DNA of 64,000 nucleotides from Echinarachnius parma. Taxonomy: Eukaryota > Echinodermata > Echinoidea > Clypeasteroida > Echinarachniidae. The stretch spans positions 1 to 64,000 of the forward strand of contig JBAMJV010007229.1 of assembly GCA_037951105.1 (NCBI GenBank). Reading direction: 5' to 3'. Of the stretch, positions 46,401 to 48,137 are shown one piece after another. Each line of letters starts with the position of its first letter. Positions within the stretch are counted from its first letter, which is position 1. The position numbers and the translations under genes are program-made. The notes below the pieces were generated by a model that was not told where the DNA came from, did no database searches, and saw only the letters and a program-made list of their open reading frames with translations.

Positions 46401-46430
46401 ACAACAGGAATGGATGATGTCGACGGCTAA
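144..46430 (+). CDS. usp24: usp24 orthologue, spliced CDS, 5' partial (38 exons, 1943 aa)
   Basis: Ubiquitin-specific protease of the USP24/USP9X class, a cysteine peptidase that removes ubiquitin from proteins. Join: 144-271, 1554-1742, 2281-2421, 4026-4192, 5073-5253, 5952-6050, 7302-7424, 8311-8441, 9807-9891, 10806-10937, 11306-11502, 11844-12069, 12377-12545, 16728-16886, 17587-17821, 18447-18508, 18896-19087, 19584-19698, 25174-25318, 27994-28110, 28874-29104, 30082-30164, 31272-31410, 32486-32605, 33760-33974, 34853-34986, 35239-35371, 36928-37156, 38030-38133, 38431-38544, 39203-39422, 39970-40062, 41199-41310, 42240-42364, 43892-44005, 44515-44653, 45473-45627, 46050-46430. Phases agree at every junction and the order is collinear with human USP24 as remembered. 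USP9X is less likely: the C-terminus ([17 protein letters not shown], ending DDVDG) and the [12 protein letters not shown]ys box match USP24. The start codon lies upstream of the window. Confidence 0.93.
604..966. mobile_element. TTAA-flanked MITE, copy 1
   Basis: Starts ttaaagggatctagtaactt and ends ccctttaa. Shared interior words gtgatgaatgg and ttgttgttatc. Same family as 3319-3714, 21771-22163, 32897-33274, 33271-33666 and 61215-61603. Confidence 0.85.
1023..1248. mobile_element. TIR MITE in intron 1
   Basis: Ends ggcccggtcagatatcaacg and gttgatatgtgaccgggc are inverted repeats; the interior also pairs (aacgtatg with catacgtt). Non-coding. Confidence 0.82.
1554..1742 (+). CDS. usp24: usp24 coding exon 2
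   Basis: 63 codons, phase 0 at both ends, acceptor ctctttag, donor gtaagt. Starts [14 protein letters not shown] and continues with [20 protein letters not shown]; helical scaffold. Broken copies of its first bases lie upstream at about 1386-1430 and 1473-1490. Confidence 0.9.
2281..2421 (+). CDS. usp24: usp24 coding exon 3
   Basis: 47 codons, phase 0/0, acceptor gcgtccag, donor gtaagt. Encodes [19 protein letters not shown] and ends NLSQRLKK; the human protein has a matching VEKL...RLKK segment. A Helitron-like repeat starts only about 10 bases past the donor. Confidence 0.9.
2431..3237 (+). mobile_element. Helitron-like non-autonomous repeat, copy 1
   Basis: Starts tatgcctccgccaacgaagt, then a (CCGT)n core at 2477-2556, then tandem units with atctcaagaac and ggggtcatgaggtcaaaggt. 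The end is a palindrome cgattgcgcgcaatcg, ten bases, and CTAGT, the arrangement expected for a Helitron 3' terminus. The repeat core resembles DINE/pearl-type elements. Family assignment is inference. Confidence 0.75.
3319..3714. mobile_element. TTAA-flanked MITE, copy 2
   Basis: Full-length copy: ttaaagggatctagtaactt to ttactaagtccctttaa, imperfect inverted ends of about 25 bases, TTAA at both edges, no gene. Confidence 0.9.
3783..3850 (+). pseudogene. Fragment of usp24 exon 4
   Basis: TACATGTCTGTCAGAGGCAC and the following Ala-rich codons of exon 4 recur here with several substitutions; no splice sites. Confidence 0.85.
4026..4192 (+). CDS. usp24: usp24 coding exon 4
   Basis: Acceptor ctccacag, donor gtaaaa; ends with two bases of an Arg codon completed by exon 5. 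Encodes [18 protein letters not shown], then an alanine-rich stretch. A diverged copy of its middle sits at about 3783-3850. Confidence 0.88.
5073..5253 (+). CDS. usp24: usp24 coding exon 5 (start of ubiquitin-like domain)
   Basis: Acceptor attttag, donor gtaagt, phase 2 in, 0 out. Encodes [19 protein letters not shown], then [20 protein letters not shown]. The PHGASF.GH segment is the entry to the ubiquitin-like domain in USP24. Confidence 0.9.
5758..5823 (+). other. Second, shortened copy of usp24 exon 6
   Basis: Acceptor tttgcag and an in-phase candidate donor gtgaat give 22 codons ([20 protein letters not shown]), phase 0/0, about 90% like the start of exon 6 but lacking its [11 protein letters not shown] end. 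It could be an extra or mutually exclusive exon or a decaying duplicate. The donor is weaker than that of exon 6, so I leave it out of the main model. Confidence 0.55.
5952..6050 (+). CDS. usp24: usp24 coding exon 6 (ubiquitin-like domain core)
   Basis: 33 codons, phase 0/0, acceptor cttacag, donor gtgagt. Encodes [20 protein letters not shown] and ends QLMANDRL, matching the HSNET..SVR.KIA and NDSL motifs of the USP24 ubiquitin-like domain. Confidence 0.92.
6451..6885. mobile_element. Tc1/mariner-like TIR element
   Basis: Ends tgtgaccgcttacaccaaaa and ttggggtaagcggtcaca are inverted repeats with TA on both flanks. No open frame of transposase size. Confidence 0.82.
7302..7424 (+). CDS. usp24: usp24 coding exon 7 (end of ubiquitin-like domain)
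   Basis: 41 codons, phase 0/0, acceptor cccatcag, donor gtactg. Encodes [20 protein letters not shown]; the KDQKLL motif is shared with human. A (GAT)n tract begins about 30 bases past the donor and is followed by a copy of the exon's 3' half. Confidence 0.88.
7456..7564 (+). repeat. (GAT)n microsatellite
   Basis: About 36 uninterrupted trinucleotides between exon 7 and the copy of its 3' end. It creates spurious poly-Asp, poly-Met and poly-His/Ile reading frames on both strands. Confidence 0.97.
7563..7634 (+). repeat. Copy of the 3' half of usp24 exon 7
   Basis: From the GGATATCTGTG of exon 7 through its donor (GATGAG then gtactgtcat), with two or three substitutions. No acceptor is visible before it; the (GAT)n tract abuts it directly, so it looks like a slippage or duplication product. 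Confidence 0.85.
8311..8441 (+). CDS. usp24: usp24 coding exon 8
   Basis: Acceptor tgctatag after a CT-rich tract, donor gtatga; ends two bases into a Lys codon. Encodes a Gln-rich linker, then [20 protein letters not shown] and [10 protein letters not shown], matching human KSLPGVVMA and YQLANLEEP. Confidence 0.92.
8682..9596. mobile_element. Inverted-repeat element with cgcgaaa ends
   Basis: Left end tgtataagctgttaatttcg and right end cgcgaaaatattggcttata are inverted; ttcgcgaa motifs recur at both ends. About 0.9 kb, non-coding, richer in GC than the rest of intron 8. Confidence 0.75.
9807..9891 (+). CDS. usp24: usp24 coding exon 9
   Basis: Acceptor tttaacag, donor gtatgt; ends in phase 0. 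Encodes [20 protein letters not shown], almost the human RVRKLLLLIPTDPAIQEALD. Confidence 0.92.
10114..10811 (+). repeat. 349-bp direct tandem duplication covering the exon 10 acceptor
   Basis: Copies 10114-10462 and 10463-10811 read as identical by eye, including an (AAT)n tract and the acceptor ttatacag with the first bases of exon 10. Each also contains an echo of the exon 9 end (ctatgtagacaggtatgaat). Only the second copy leads into the full exon. Confidence 0.93.
10806..10937 (+). CDS. usp24: usp24 coding exon 10
   Basis: 44 codons, phase 0/0, acceptor ttatacag, donor gtaaga. Ends [13 protein letters not shown], matching human [20 protein letters not shown] across the junction with exon 11. 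Confidence 0.9.
11306..11502 (+). CDS. usp24: usp24 coding exon 11
   Basis: Acceptor ctgatag, donor gtgaga, phase 0 in, 2 out. Encodes [15 protein letters not shown], then [20 protein letters not shown] and YSICLQLAR: the strongly conserved scaffold block AGGLSLVVNVMQRDSIP of human. Confidence 0.94.
11518..11635 (+). repeat. (GAT)n microsatellite
   Basis: A nearly pure GAT/ATG tract starts about 15 bases past the exon 11 donor; a looser GAT-rich tail continues to about 11780. Confidence 0.95.
11844..12069 (+). CDS. usp24: usp24 coding exon 12
   Basis: Acceptor attgcag, donor gtaagt, phase 2 in, 0 out. Encodes [16 protein letters not shown], then a Ser-rich variable linker ([19 protein letters not shown]), as in the serine-rich region of human USP24. 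Confidence 0.9.
12377..12545 (+). CDS. usp24: usp24 coding exon 13
   Basis: Acceptor cttccag, donor gtatgt, phase 0 in, 1 out. Encodes [20 protein letters not shown] and SQPIKE, matching human SDFTSTVACFMRLSWAAAAG and SSQPIKE. Confidence 0.93.
12808..13605. mobile_element. Inverted-repeat element inside the intron 13 array
   Basis: Begins atgacaaaacggcataacat and ends with the complement (ctgttatgctgttttgtcat). Two further internal copies of the gacaaaa(a/c)agcataac word are visible. No coding capacity, so a non-autonomous DNA element of about 0.8 kb. Confidence 0.75.
14389..15841 (+). mobile_element. 5'-truncated CR1/L2-type LINE fragment
   Basis: The open frame 15069-15536 encodes the C-terminal end of a non-LTR reverse transcriptase ([54 protein letters not shown]), typical of CR1/L2-like LINEs. 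The same frame continues upstream of the inserted MITE ([11 protein letters not shown]). The 3' end has a GGTGTTA minisatellite (15565-15622) and an aattgaaattgaattgaatt tail. Boundaries are inferred from where the surrounding array resumes. Confidence 0.85.
14446..15030. mobile_element. hAT-like MITE with 8-bp target duplication
   Basis: Terminal inverted repeats tagagctgagtc at the left and gactcagctcta at the right, flanked by tcttatac at 14438-14445 and 15031-15038. The interior is poly-A/T and cggatat repeats with no gene. An 8-bp duplication and a TAG start fit the hAT superfamily. It interrupts the LINE reverse-transcriptase frame. Confidence 0.88.
16728..16886 (+). CDS. usp24: usp24 coding exon 14
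   Basis: Acceptor atgacag, donor gtaaat, phase 1 in, 1 out. Encodes [19 protein letters not shown] and [18 protein letters not shown], matching human EPVALHAGICV and EALSLLVTCLQLRSQQL. Confidence 0.93.
16989..17060. repeat. Foldback palindrome
   Basis: Arms of about 35 bases (atatcaacccttttaatttt... and its complement) meet at ttcagaaatac. A potential strong hairpin in the exon 14-15 intron. Confidence 0.9.
17405..17495 (+). pseudogene. Upstream partial copy of usp24 exon 15
   Basis: Acceptor gtcatag and [16 protein letters not shown], then the frame runs out of homology. Splicing at its own gtgagg would leave phase 0, which no following exon accepts, so it is treated as a broken echo of exon 15. 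Confidence 0.85.
17587..17821 (+). CDS. usp24: usp24 coding exon 15
   Basis: Acceptor tttgtag, donor gtaaga, phase 1 in, 2 out. Encodes [17 protein letters not shown]..., then [15 protein letters not shown], matching human SFYNLPCVADFIIDILL and PLWSPTSIMRGVNQR. Preceded and followed by partial copies of itself. Confidence 0.93.
17880..18165 (+). pseudogene. Two downstream fragments of usp24 exon 15
   Basis: 17880-18005 repeats the exon's 3' half ([25 protein letters not shown]), and about 18128-18160 carries only the gtgcctctatagacc part. Neither is open through to a usable donor. Confidence 0.8.
18447..18508 (+). CDS. usp24: usp24 coding exon 16
   Basis: Short exon, acceptor caacag, donor gtaaga, phase 2 in, 1 out. 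Encodes [20 protein letters not shown], matching human RLLSQCMEYFDLRCQLLDDL. Confidence 0.92.
18896..19087 (+). CDS. usp24: usp24 coding exon 17
   Basis: Acceptor accacag, donor gtaagc, phase 1 in, 1 out. Encodes [18 protein letters not shown], then [17 protein letters not shown], matching human MLEDEITWLDNFEP and DNILLAGHLRLIKTLLS. Confidence 0.94.
19584..19698 (+). CDS. usp24: usp24 coding exon 18
   Basis: Acceptor gtgcag after a T-rich tract, donor gtaggc, phase 1 in, 2 out. Encodes [20 protein letters not shown] and ends RRDYNSK. Direct joining to exon 19 aligns with human QDFHPKCSTANSRLAAYE without a gap. Confidence 0.88.
20725..21080 (+). repeat. Diverged tandem pair of about 180 bp in intron 18
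   Basis: Both halves contain attattca..gct, a cataaaacaataa tract, and ttttccacacctggttt followed by gtggctcaattgttg. No coding content. I see nothing else identifiable between 19800 and 20700. Confidence 0.75.
21172..21225 (+). CDS. usp24: Candidate 54-bp cassette exon 18b of usp24
   Basis: Acceptor ttttcttag and a consensus donor gtaagt enclose 18 open codons ([17 protein letters not shown]), phase 2/2, so the exon can be included or skipped between exons 18 and 19 without a frame change. Human USP24 aligns without it, so it is either lineage-specific, alternatively used or spurious. Confidence 0.4.
21609..22320. mobile_element. Nested TTAA MITEs in intron 18b/19
   Basis: A full copy at 21771-22163 sits inside an older, inverted copy whose halves are 21609-21770 (aaagggatttagtaacc..., reading as the family's 3' end) and 22164-22320 (gtgagtgaatatcact, cattttcgctcat). 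Confidence 0.82.
22327..23541 (+). mobile_element. Helitron-like non-autonomous repeat, copy 2
   Basis: Same layout as 2431-3237 with a (CCGTACGTACGT)n core at 22371-22480 and five or six units of about 160 bases. The 3' palindrome is cgactgcgcgcagtcg, followed by aagatccatCTAGT. Confidence 0.78.
23962..24206. mobile_element. MITE with ends tgtgaccggctatagcaaaa
   Basis: Same family as 31651-31903, and nearly the same sequence throughout (gcctttgtaatggt, caattattgaccaattagtt). Inverted ends are intact. Confidence 0.88.
24448..24608. mobile_element. Short foldback MITE
   Basis: Inverted ends (tgggccatgtttcctaaaac facing tttatgaaatgtggcc) with a partly palindromic caattgtt interior. The remaining intron between 24620 and 25170 shows nothing identifiable. 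Confidence 0.7.
25174..25318 (+). CDS. usp24: usp24 coding exon 19
   Basis: Acceptor ttatag, donor gtaagt, phase 2 in, 0 out. Encodes [20 protein letters not shown], then [19 protein letters not shown], matching human AAYEVLVMLADSSPSNLQ and LLSMHHQPDPALTKEFD. It is the first and only full-length member of a ten-copy array. Confidence 0.92.
25440..27340 (+). repeat. Array of nine further copies of usp24 exon 19
   Basis: Copies end before their gtaag donors at 25565, 25747, 25929, 26176, 26449, 26631, 26813, 27060 and 27333. Positions 25565-26449 and 26449-27333 repeat at exactly 884 bases, so the array is a higher-order duplication. All keep the codons for [16 protein letters not shown], but none keeps the original acceptor; the ttcttgcag inside four copies would join out of frame. 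Confidence 0.95.
27807..27910 (+). pseudogene. Decayed copy of the catalytic-cysteine exon
   Basis: Acceptor tgcttcag, then [19 protein letters not shown] and a TGA stop. The rest (gaaccgtgtgacccgttata) is a shifted remnant of exon 20. It lies 190 bases before the intact exon. Confidence 0.9.
27994..28110 (+). CDS. usp24: usp24 coding exon 20 (USP Cys box)
   Basis: 39 codons, phase 0/0, acceptor ttttccag, donor gtatgt. Encodes [19 protein letters not shown] followed by [17 protein letters not shown]. The nucleophile Cys980 of the partial product is the TGT at 28057-28059; the motif is the USP Cys box (GLxNxGxTCYMNS). Confidence 0.97.
28134..28446 (+). repeat. Compound (GAT)n/(ATT)n microsatellite
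   Basis: GAT-rich to about 28345, then pure TTA/ATT to 28446, beginning about 24 bases past the exon 20 donor. It generates long meaningless poly-D, poly-M, poly-N and poly-I frames. Confidence 0.97.
28525..28795 (+). pseudogene. Two partial copies of usp24 exon 21
   Basis: 28525-28590 is a deleted remnant (VEDSLFFQ then a jump to the ERF part). 28642-28795 reads [11 protein letters not shown] out of frame, then [20 protein letters not shown], and ends at a TAG where the functional exon has Trp. Neither can replace exon 21. Confidence 0.88.
28874..29104 (+). CDS. usp24: usp24 coding exon 21 (USP domain)
   Basis: 77 codons, phase 0/0, acceptor acttctag, donor gtaggc. Encodes [20 protein letters not shown], then [20 protein letters not shown]: the QQDAxEFF element of the USP fold, with Asp in place of the usual Glu. 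Confidence 0.95.
29116..29384. mobile_element. Tc1/mariner-like MITE
   Basis: Inverted ends tagtactcaaaaaaagttaa and gttgagtagtgta, with gttaaggatcac and gtgatccttaac facing each other. TA at each edge fits a TA target duplication. No gene inside. Confidence 0.8.
29488..29638. mobile_element. Short foldback MITE
   Basis: Ends ccagggccccgttgcagaaa and tttctgcaatggggccctgg are inverted repeats; the interior is A/T-rich and partly palindromic. Relatives with similar ends lie at 24448-24608, 31080-31239 and 50153-50386. Confidence 0.85.
29873..29989 (-). other. Inverted, uninterrupted copy of the catalytic-cysteine exon
   Basis: Read on the minus strand, this is exon 20 with its last intron bases (ag acceptor context at 29990-29992, donor gtatgtagaatg) and a following (GAT)n tract. 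I see three nucleotide differences, all synonymous (GGG to GGT, CTG kept, AGG to CGG), so it encodes the same 39 residues. It lies in intron 21 opposite to transcription and cannot be spliced into usp24 mRNA. Confidence 0.93.
30082..30164 (+). CDS. usp24: usp24 coding exon 22 (first zinc-finger pair)
   Basis: Acceptor cctgagcag (a cctgag three bases earlier is also possible and in frame), donor gtaggc, phase 0 in, 2 out. Encodes [20 protein letters not shown]; Cys-x-x-Cys (CQDC) is the first half of the USP zinc-binding module. Confidence 0.93.
30485..31032 (+). repeat. 30-bp minisatellite, about 18 copies
   Basis: Unit ttggcatcgagttgtatagc plus gtattctcg/ttg, nearly identical units with C/T variants and one shortened unit near 30897. 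Because 30 is a multiple of three it stays open in several frames, giving artefactual repeats such as [10 protein letters not shown]. Confidence 0.97.
31080..31239. mobile_element. Short foldback MITE
   Basis: gagccatgttttacaaaact and ctttaagaaacggggccc at opposite ends, with ccaattgttgttag facing caacaattgg. Same style as 24448-24608. Confidence 0.72.
31272..31410 (+). CDS. usp24: usp24 coding exon 23 (second zinc-finger pair)
   Basis: Acceptor tttgtag, donor gtaaga, phase 2 in, 0 out. Encodes [44 protein letters not shown] is the second Cys pair of the zinc-binding module, matching human YYCEKCKEK. Confidence 0.95.
31478..31552 (+). other. Extra in-phase copy of the zinc-finger exon 23
   Basis: Acceptor ctattag and donor gtgaga bound 25 open codons ([25 protein letters not shown]), phase 0/0. 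A seven-codon block (GEMLEGE) is missing. It could be added after exon 23 without a frame change; I treat it as a duplicate of unknown use. Confidence 0.6.
31651..31903. mobile_element. MITE with ends tgtgaccggctatagcaaaa
   Basis: About 250 bp with nearly perfect inverted ends of some 30 bases. A second copy lies at 23962-24206 and a broken end at about 63886-63915. Non-coding. Confidence 0.88.
32232..32428. mobile_element. Long foldback element in intron 23
   Basis: Arms of about 90 bases: atgaaatggaaattaaatcc and ttcttcagctta on the left face taagctgaagaagcaacctgg and atttaatttccatttcat on the right, with a short loop near 32325. No coding content. Confidence 0.88.
32486..32605 (+). CDS. 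usp24: usp24 coding exon 24 (USP domain)
   Basis: 40 codons, phase 0/0, acceptor tttgcag, donor gtaaac. Encodes [38 protein letters not shown]: the LPPVLxIxLKRF strand that precedes the His box in USPs. Confidence 0.96.
32822..32896 (+). pseudogene. Fragment of usp24 exon 25
   Basis: Repeats cagcagatggatgaccca, then agccctatgagctatg, with upstream divergence and no acceptor. It is cut by a TTAA-flanked MITE at 32897. Confidence 0.85.
32897..33666. mobile_element. Two TTAA MITEs in tandem sharing one TTAA
   Basis: Copies 32897-33274 and 33271-33666 are in the same orientation and share the TTAA at 33271-33274, as expected if one inserted at the edge of the other. The first is more diverged (aaagcgatttag). 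Confidence 0.85.
33760..33974 (+). CDS. usp24: usp24 coding exon 25 (USP His box)
   Basis: Acceptor ctccatag, donor gtaatt, phase 0 in, 2 out. Encodes [19 protein letters not shown], a variable linker, then [19 protein letters not shown]. The catalytic His1251 codon is CAC at 33946-33948. Confidence 0.97.
34060..34128 (+). pseudogene. Fragment of the His-box exon 25
   Basis: Repeats [20 protein letters not shown] and the gtaatt donor, with five or so changes, but has no acceptor. Likely a non-functional duplicate. Confidence 0.88.
34408..34782. mobile_element. TIR element in intron 25
   Basis: Ends aaaggtgcacctgtaaagtg and cactttacaggcatcacttt are inverted repeats about 370 bases apart. No open frame of note. 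Confidence 0.78.
34853..34986 (+). CDS. usp24: usp24 coding exon 26 (third catalytic residue)
   Basis: Acceptor catacag, donor gttagt, phase 2 in, 1 out. Encodes [18 protein letters not shown] and AECFGGSF. In the W-[YF]-x-F-[ND]-D motif, Asn1276-Asp1277 supply the third catalytic position of USPs. Confidence 0.95.
35107..35165 (+). pseudogene. Fragment of usp24 exon 27
   Basis: Carries the acceptor ataccag, GATCGTACAGACCAGAGAAC and a garbled end running into an in-frame TAA. It lies 130 bases before exon 27; another scrap of the exon's 3' end lies at about 35900-35943. Confidence 0.85.
35239..35371 (+). CDS. usp24: usp24 coding exon 27 (end of USP domain)
   Basis: Acceptor ataccag, donor gtgagt, phase 1 in, 2 out. 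Encodes [20 protein letters not shown]; the Y-M-L-F-Y-x-R element closes the USP fold (human NAYMLFYQRV). Confidence 0.95.
35499..35855 (+). mobile_element. tRNA-derived SINE
   Basis: The head gtggcaagattagtagagcg with gagttcgaaccctg resembles the A and B boxes of a tRNA promoter. A conserved middle (cttcagcaagaca) and an agcgcttag...gcgctatataaat tail end in (ATT)n. It is a SINE and not a tRNA gene because no acceptor stem closes. Confidence 0.82.
36330..36860 (+). pseudogene. Three truncated copies of usp24 exon 28
   Basis: Copies start after acceptors at 36330 (ttgcag), 36556 (gacag) and 36729 (gacag). The first two run [12 protein letters not shown] into a TGA at the same place; the second also has a deletion; the third diverges after its DKIF. 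Each would act as a poison exon if spliced to exon 27. Confidence 0.9.
36928..37156 (+). CDS. usp24: usp24 coding exon 28
   Basis: Acceptor attacag, donor gtgagt, phase 2 in, 0 out. Encodes [20 protein letters not shown], then [20 protein letters not shown], matching human VKKGEKKGLFVEKMPA and DENLKFMKNRDVYSSDYFSF. It is the only one of four copies that stays open. Confidence 0.94.
38030..38133 (+). CDS. usp24: usp24 coding exon 29
   Basis: Acceptor ttttcag, donor gtattc, phase 0 in, 2 out. Encodes [20 protein letters not shown] and LLRTKKKLR, matching human HPYYPCMAKVSLQLAIQFL and [10 protein letters not shown] decayed copy of its start lies at about 37800-37850. Confidence 0.92.
38431..38544 (+). 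CDS. usp24: usp24 coding exon 30
   Basis: Acceptor tggcgtag, donor gtaagg, phase 2 in, 2 out. Encodes [20 protein letters not shown] and [11 protein letters not shown]; human has DTEEWIATIEALLSKSFDAC. A 3' partial copy follows at 38633-38716. Confidence 0.9.
39203..39422 (+). CDS. usp24: usp24 coding exon 31
   Basis: Acceptor cctacag, donor gtaagt, phase 2 in, 0 out. Encodes [20 protein letters not shown], then [20 protein letters not shown], matching human FLLECNVREVRVAVATIL and LLDKDVPENCKNCAQYFFL. A decayed 3' copy lies at about 39540-39615. Confidence 0.93.
39630..39860 (+). pseudogene. Partial copies of usp24 exon 32
   Basis: 39784-39855 repeats [19 protein letters not shown] after its own ctctcag acceptor, then diverges into ILIVISQ and an (ATT)n tract without a donor. 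A shorter scrap lies at 39630-39668. Confidence 0.88.
39970..40062 (+). CDS. usp24: usp24 coding exon 32
   Basis: 31 codons, phase 0/0, acceptor tctctcag, donor gtaagt. Encodes [20 protein letters not shown] then [11 protein letters not shown], matching human GDLLLRHSALRHMISFLLG. Confidence 0.9.
40378..40518. mobile_element. Short element of the 'ttcaggacgg' family
   Basis: cgttcaggacggattta facing agtccagaatgggtta; related stretches at 7908-8002, 36120-36190, 49107-49213 and 61914-62004 share gggaccagtcct and catagacc words. Confidence 0.6.
40815..41090. repeat. Repeat rich in 'cttgccc/gggcaagt'
   Basis: Begins agggctcgacactagtactt and carries alternating gggcaagt and acttgccc words, so it can fold on itself. 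A scrap of the same kind lies at 42100-42130. Confidence 0.6.
41199..41310 (+). CDS. usp24: usp24 coding exon 33
   Basis: Acceptor tgtccag, donor gtaagt, phase 0 in, 1 out. Encodes [20 protein letters not shown] then [13 protein letters not shown], matching human RRWSSAQAREFGNLHNTVALL and VLHSDVS. Confidence 0.93.
41930..42005 (+). pseudogene. Diverged upstream copy of usp24 exon 34
   Basis: [20 protein letters not shown] then LPDQ; clearly related to exon 34 but more diverged than the downstream copies, with no consensus donor (gcaact follows). Confidence 0.75.
42240..42364 (+). CDS. usp24: usp24 coding exon 34
   Basis: Acceptor accatag, donor gtcagt, phase 1 in, 0 out. Encodes [20 protein letters not shown] then [20 protein letters not shown]. 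It fills the human region between VLHSDVS and FALREL but is poorly conserved there; supported mainly by phase and position. Confidence 0.82.
42365..43460 (+). repeat. 219-bp tandem units, each with a copy of exon 34
   Basis: The core cctgatcctagagaacctga recurs at 42271, 42490, 42709, 42928, 43147 and 43363 (spacings 219, except 216 last). Copies 2-5 are almost identical including intron. From attag to the gtcagt donor they form 132-base, phase 0/0, open candidate exons at 42452-42583, 42671-42802, 42890-43021 and 43109-43240. Copy 6 has lost the donor (GT to GG). Confidence 0.95.
43509..43785 (+). mobile_element. tRNA-derived SINE with a different head
   Basis: The head (tcgtggtatattggttcagg with gggttcgattcccaac) looks like a different tRNA, but the body (cttcagcaagacac, gtccactattgctactctc, tgatggcgcaatataaatgc) is shared with 35499-35855. 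Confidence 0.8.
43892..44005 (+). CDS. usp24: usp24 coding exon 35
   Basis: 38 codons, phase 0/0, acceptor attattag, donor gtaagt. Encodes [20 protein letters not shown] then [18 protein letters not shown], matching human MFALRELTGSLLALIEMVVYCCFCNEHFSFTMLHFI. Confidence 0.93.
44515..44653 (+). CDS. usp24: usp24 coding exon 36
   Basis: Acceptor tttacag, donor gtaagt, phase 0 in, 1 out. Encodes [20 protein letters not shown] then [14 protein letters not shown], matching human APPHELKNTFQLLHEILVIEDPIQVERVKFV. Confidence 0.94.
45473..45627 (+). CDS. usp24: usp24 coding exon 37
   Basis: Acceptor tattcag, donor gtcagt, phase 1 in, 0 out. Encodes [20 protein letters not shown] then [20 protein letters not shown], matching human SSRCYQCVKFLVTLAQKCPAAKEYF and HWSWAVQWLQKK. 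Confidence 0.95.
46050..46430 (+). CDS. usp24: usp24 coding exon 38 (C-terminus, stop TAA)
   Basis: Acceptor ccgtacag; 126 codons then TAA at 46428-46430. Encodes [39 protein letters not shown], then a long acidic stretch ([20 protein letters not shown]), Ser/Thr-rich spacer and the end GMDDVDG. Human ends LDDVDP and is shorter between the two conserved blocks. Confidence 0.96.
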   Translation: MSEYYWNPQSSTSNETSTTKGFQRTMSAQDTLAEATALLTELSTHDNNTVHEEEDEEGEVEGDVEEKLKVDEEDDGEGSIMMKMDVNKSTTSDGSEGNDGGNGEKQSTSTTTSSSDVTTGMDDVDG

Positions 46431-47340
46431 AATCACATCTGATGTATTTTGTCTGAAATCAAATCAACGGAGAAAGAAGGAAAGGTGCAACTCTTGTTCG
46501 TCATGTCAAGGACAGCGTTGATCAATAAATGCCCAGCTCGGTTCCTAGGTGAGAAGCAAATGATAGACGGAAAGATCTTTAAACAGCAAACCAGCATCAT
46601 CAGAGACTAGACATCGTCATGGACATCGATGATGTCGGTGGAGATGGTGAGGGCAGTCATGTCACCTGCAGCAGTGACCATAGTAGGCATTGAACTAGAC
46701 ATTTGACAATGTCAGAAGTGATGTCTGGCATCGATACTGTCCATGGGTATATTCCCAATCACCTGTACTCAAAAAAATGTGCTAAAAATCAAAGAAGCTT
46801 AGAAGACTATGCATATGCTAATTGCATCATGGCGGATGCCGACTGGTAAGGGTTCCCATCAGCAAAGTGACACAATGGCAGGCGATGACCAGCAGCGTTG
46901 ATGATGTTGCTGGCCAAGCTTTTATCAGGGATGCTCTGTTGAAAGTCAAAGACTAGATTAAGTCCTCCGAAGCAAGATGGGGGAAATAGCAGAAGTGGCC
47001 ACCTGCATCAACAACCATCAACGACTCCGACGTTGATTGGTGAAATTCCCATCAACAAAATGGCGAAATGGCAGCAAAAATTGTCAGCACTGATGATGAT
47101 GATGTCGATGTCGATGGCATACTTTGTTGAAAGTCAAAGGATAGGTAAAGTTCCCCCTTAGAGGCTCAGACATGGCCACCTGCATCCACCGACTTTCAGC
47201 ATTGATGATGAGGTCTCTGGCTAGGCCTCAATTCATTGAATAGCAGAATGCTAGTGTAACTTGCCGCTTGGTCTACACCCATTGGGTCTAATCCAATCAT
47301 GTCTACTAGCAAACTCAGAGTGTAGAGGCATAGGATTATG
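46431..47340 (+). other. usp24: Probable usp24 3' UTR
   Basis: Unique-looking sequence follows the stop, without repeats of the other families but with loose GATGATGTCGATG-like runs. AATAAA at 46524-46529 is the nearest polyadenylation signal. The real 3' end cannot be placed from sequence. Confidence 0.5.
46524..46529 (+). promoter_or_regulatory. Candidate usp24 polyadenylation signal AATAAA
   Basis: Canonical hexamer 94 bases after the stop codon, with TGT-rich sequence not obvious downstream; later signals may be used. Confidence 0.4.
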
Positions 47341-47356
47341 AATTGGGGTGGGATTT

Positions 47357-47616
47357 AAAGGGGTAGTTCAGTTTTGGTATAGAGGGCGCTGCACAACATT
47401 TTTTTTTTTGTGAGATAATGAAAAACTGAGTGTAAAATTTGAAAGAGCATACAATTTTAATGGCAGAATAAACTTTGTTCGATCAAAATCGGTTCAGAAA
47501 CGGCTGAATATCAATAAATATATCCGATCGGAATAAATCTGGGATCCAGATTTATTTGATGATTTTTTTGTTTAAATTAAAAAGCTCAGCCTTATCAAAA
47601 CTGTACTGCCCCTTTA
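47357..47616. mobile_element. MITE with aaaggggtagttcagttttg ends
   Basis: Right end caaaactgtactgccccttt mirrors the left end. Related copies at 62213-62489 and, truncated, at 306-476 (gagggcgctctctaaa). Confidence 0.85.
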
Positions 47617-47718
47617 AGCTTAGGATTAGGGATATGGATTAGGGTTAGTGTTGGGTTAAGGTTAGTGTAACTGTTATCTTAGGATTGAGGGTCAAGTTTG
47701 GAGTTATAGAAAATGAAG

Positions 47719-47886
47719 TTAGGGGCCATCTACAAAGTACAAATGTACGTACCCATTTTTTTGTCCGAAATTGACCCCCCTCCCCCCCTGTACGCACTTG
47801 TTTTGCATGTGGTTGAATGGAGCGTACGCATCAGCGTGAACCGTACCCCCCCTCTTGTGCATACGTACTGTGTAGATGGCCCCTTA
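47719..47886. mobile_element. Short TIR element
   Basis: taggggccatctacaaagta facing gtgtagatggcccctta, with gtacgta-type words at both ends. Non-coding. Confidence 0.82.
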
Positions 47887-47939
47887 TGTGCATGAAACTG
47901 TAGACTCAATAAGATGAAGACCAAACGGGTGTAGAACAA

Positions 47940-48137
47940 TAGACCGCTTCTGTAATGTATGCACATAATATGCGTATGACGTAATACTCCCCGTTGGCAA
48001 GCTTAACAATAGTAACTAGGTCCGGCAAGCTAAGTTTGTCGGAGCTTGCCGGATTTATTGTTATTTATTGTTAAGCTTGCCAACGGGGAGTCTGACGTCA
48101 TACGCATATTATTTACATACATTACAGAAGCGGTCTA
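47940..48137. mobile_element. Foldback element with about 70-base arms
   Basis: agaccgcttctgtaatgtat ... aagcttaacaata on the left is answered by tattgttaagcttgccaacg ... attacagaagcggtct on the right, loop about 55 bases. Arms nearly perfect. Confidence 0.92.

Noticed and set aside
144..46430. USP9X identity
   Set aside because: USP9X lacks the [12 protein letters not shown] form of the Cys box and the SNETST...AQDTL..ATALL C-terminus seen here; these match USP24.
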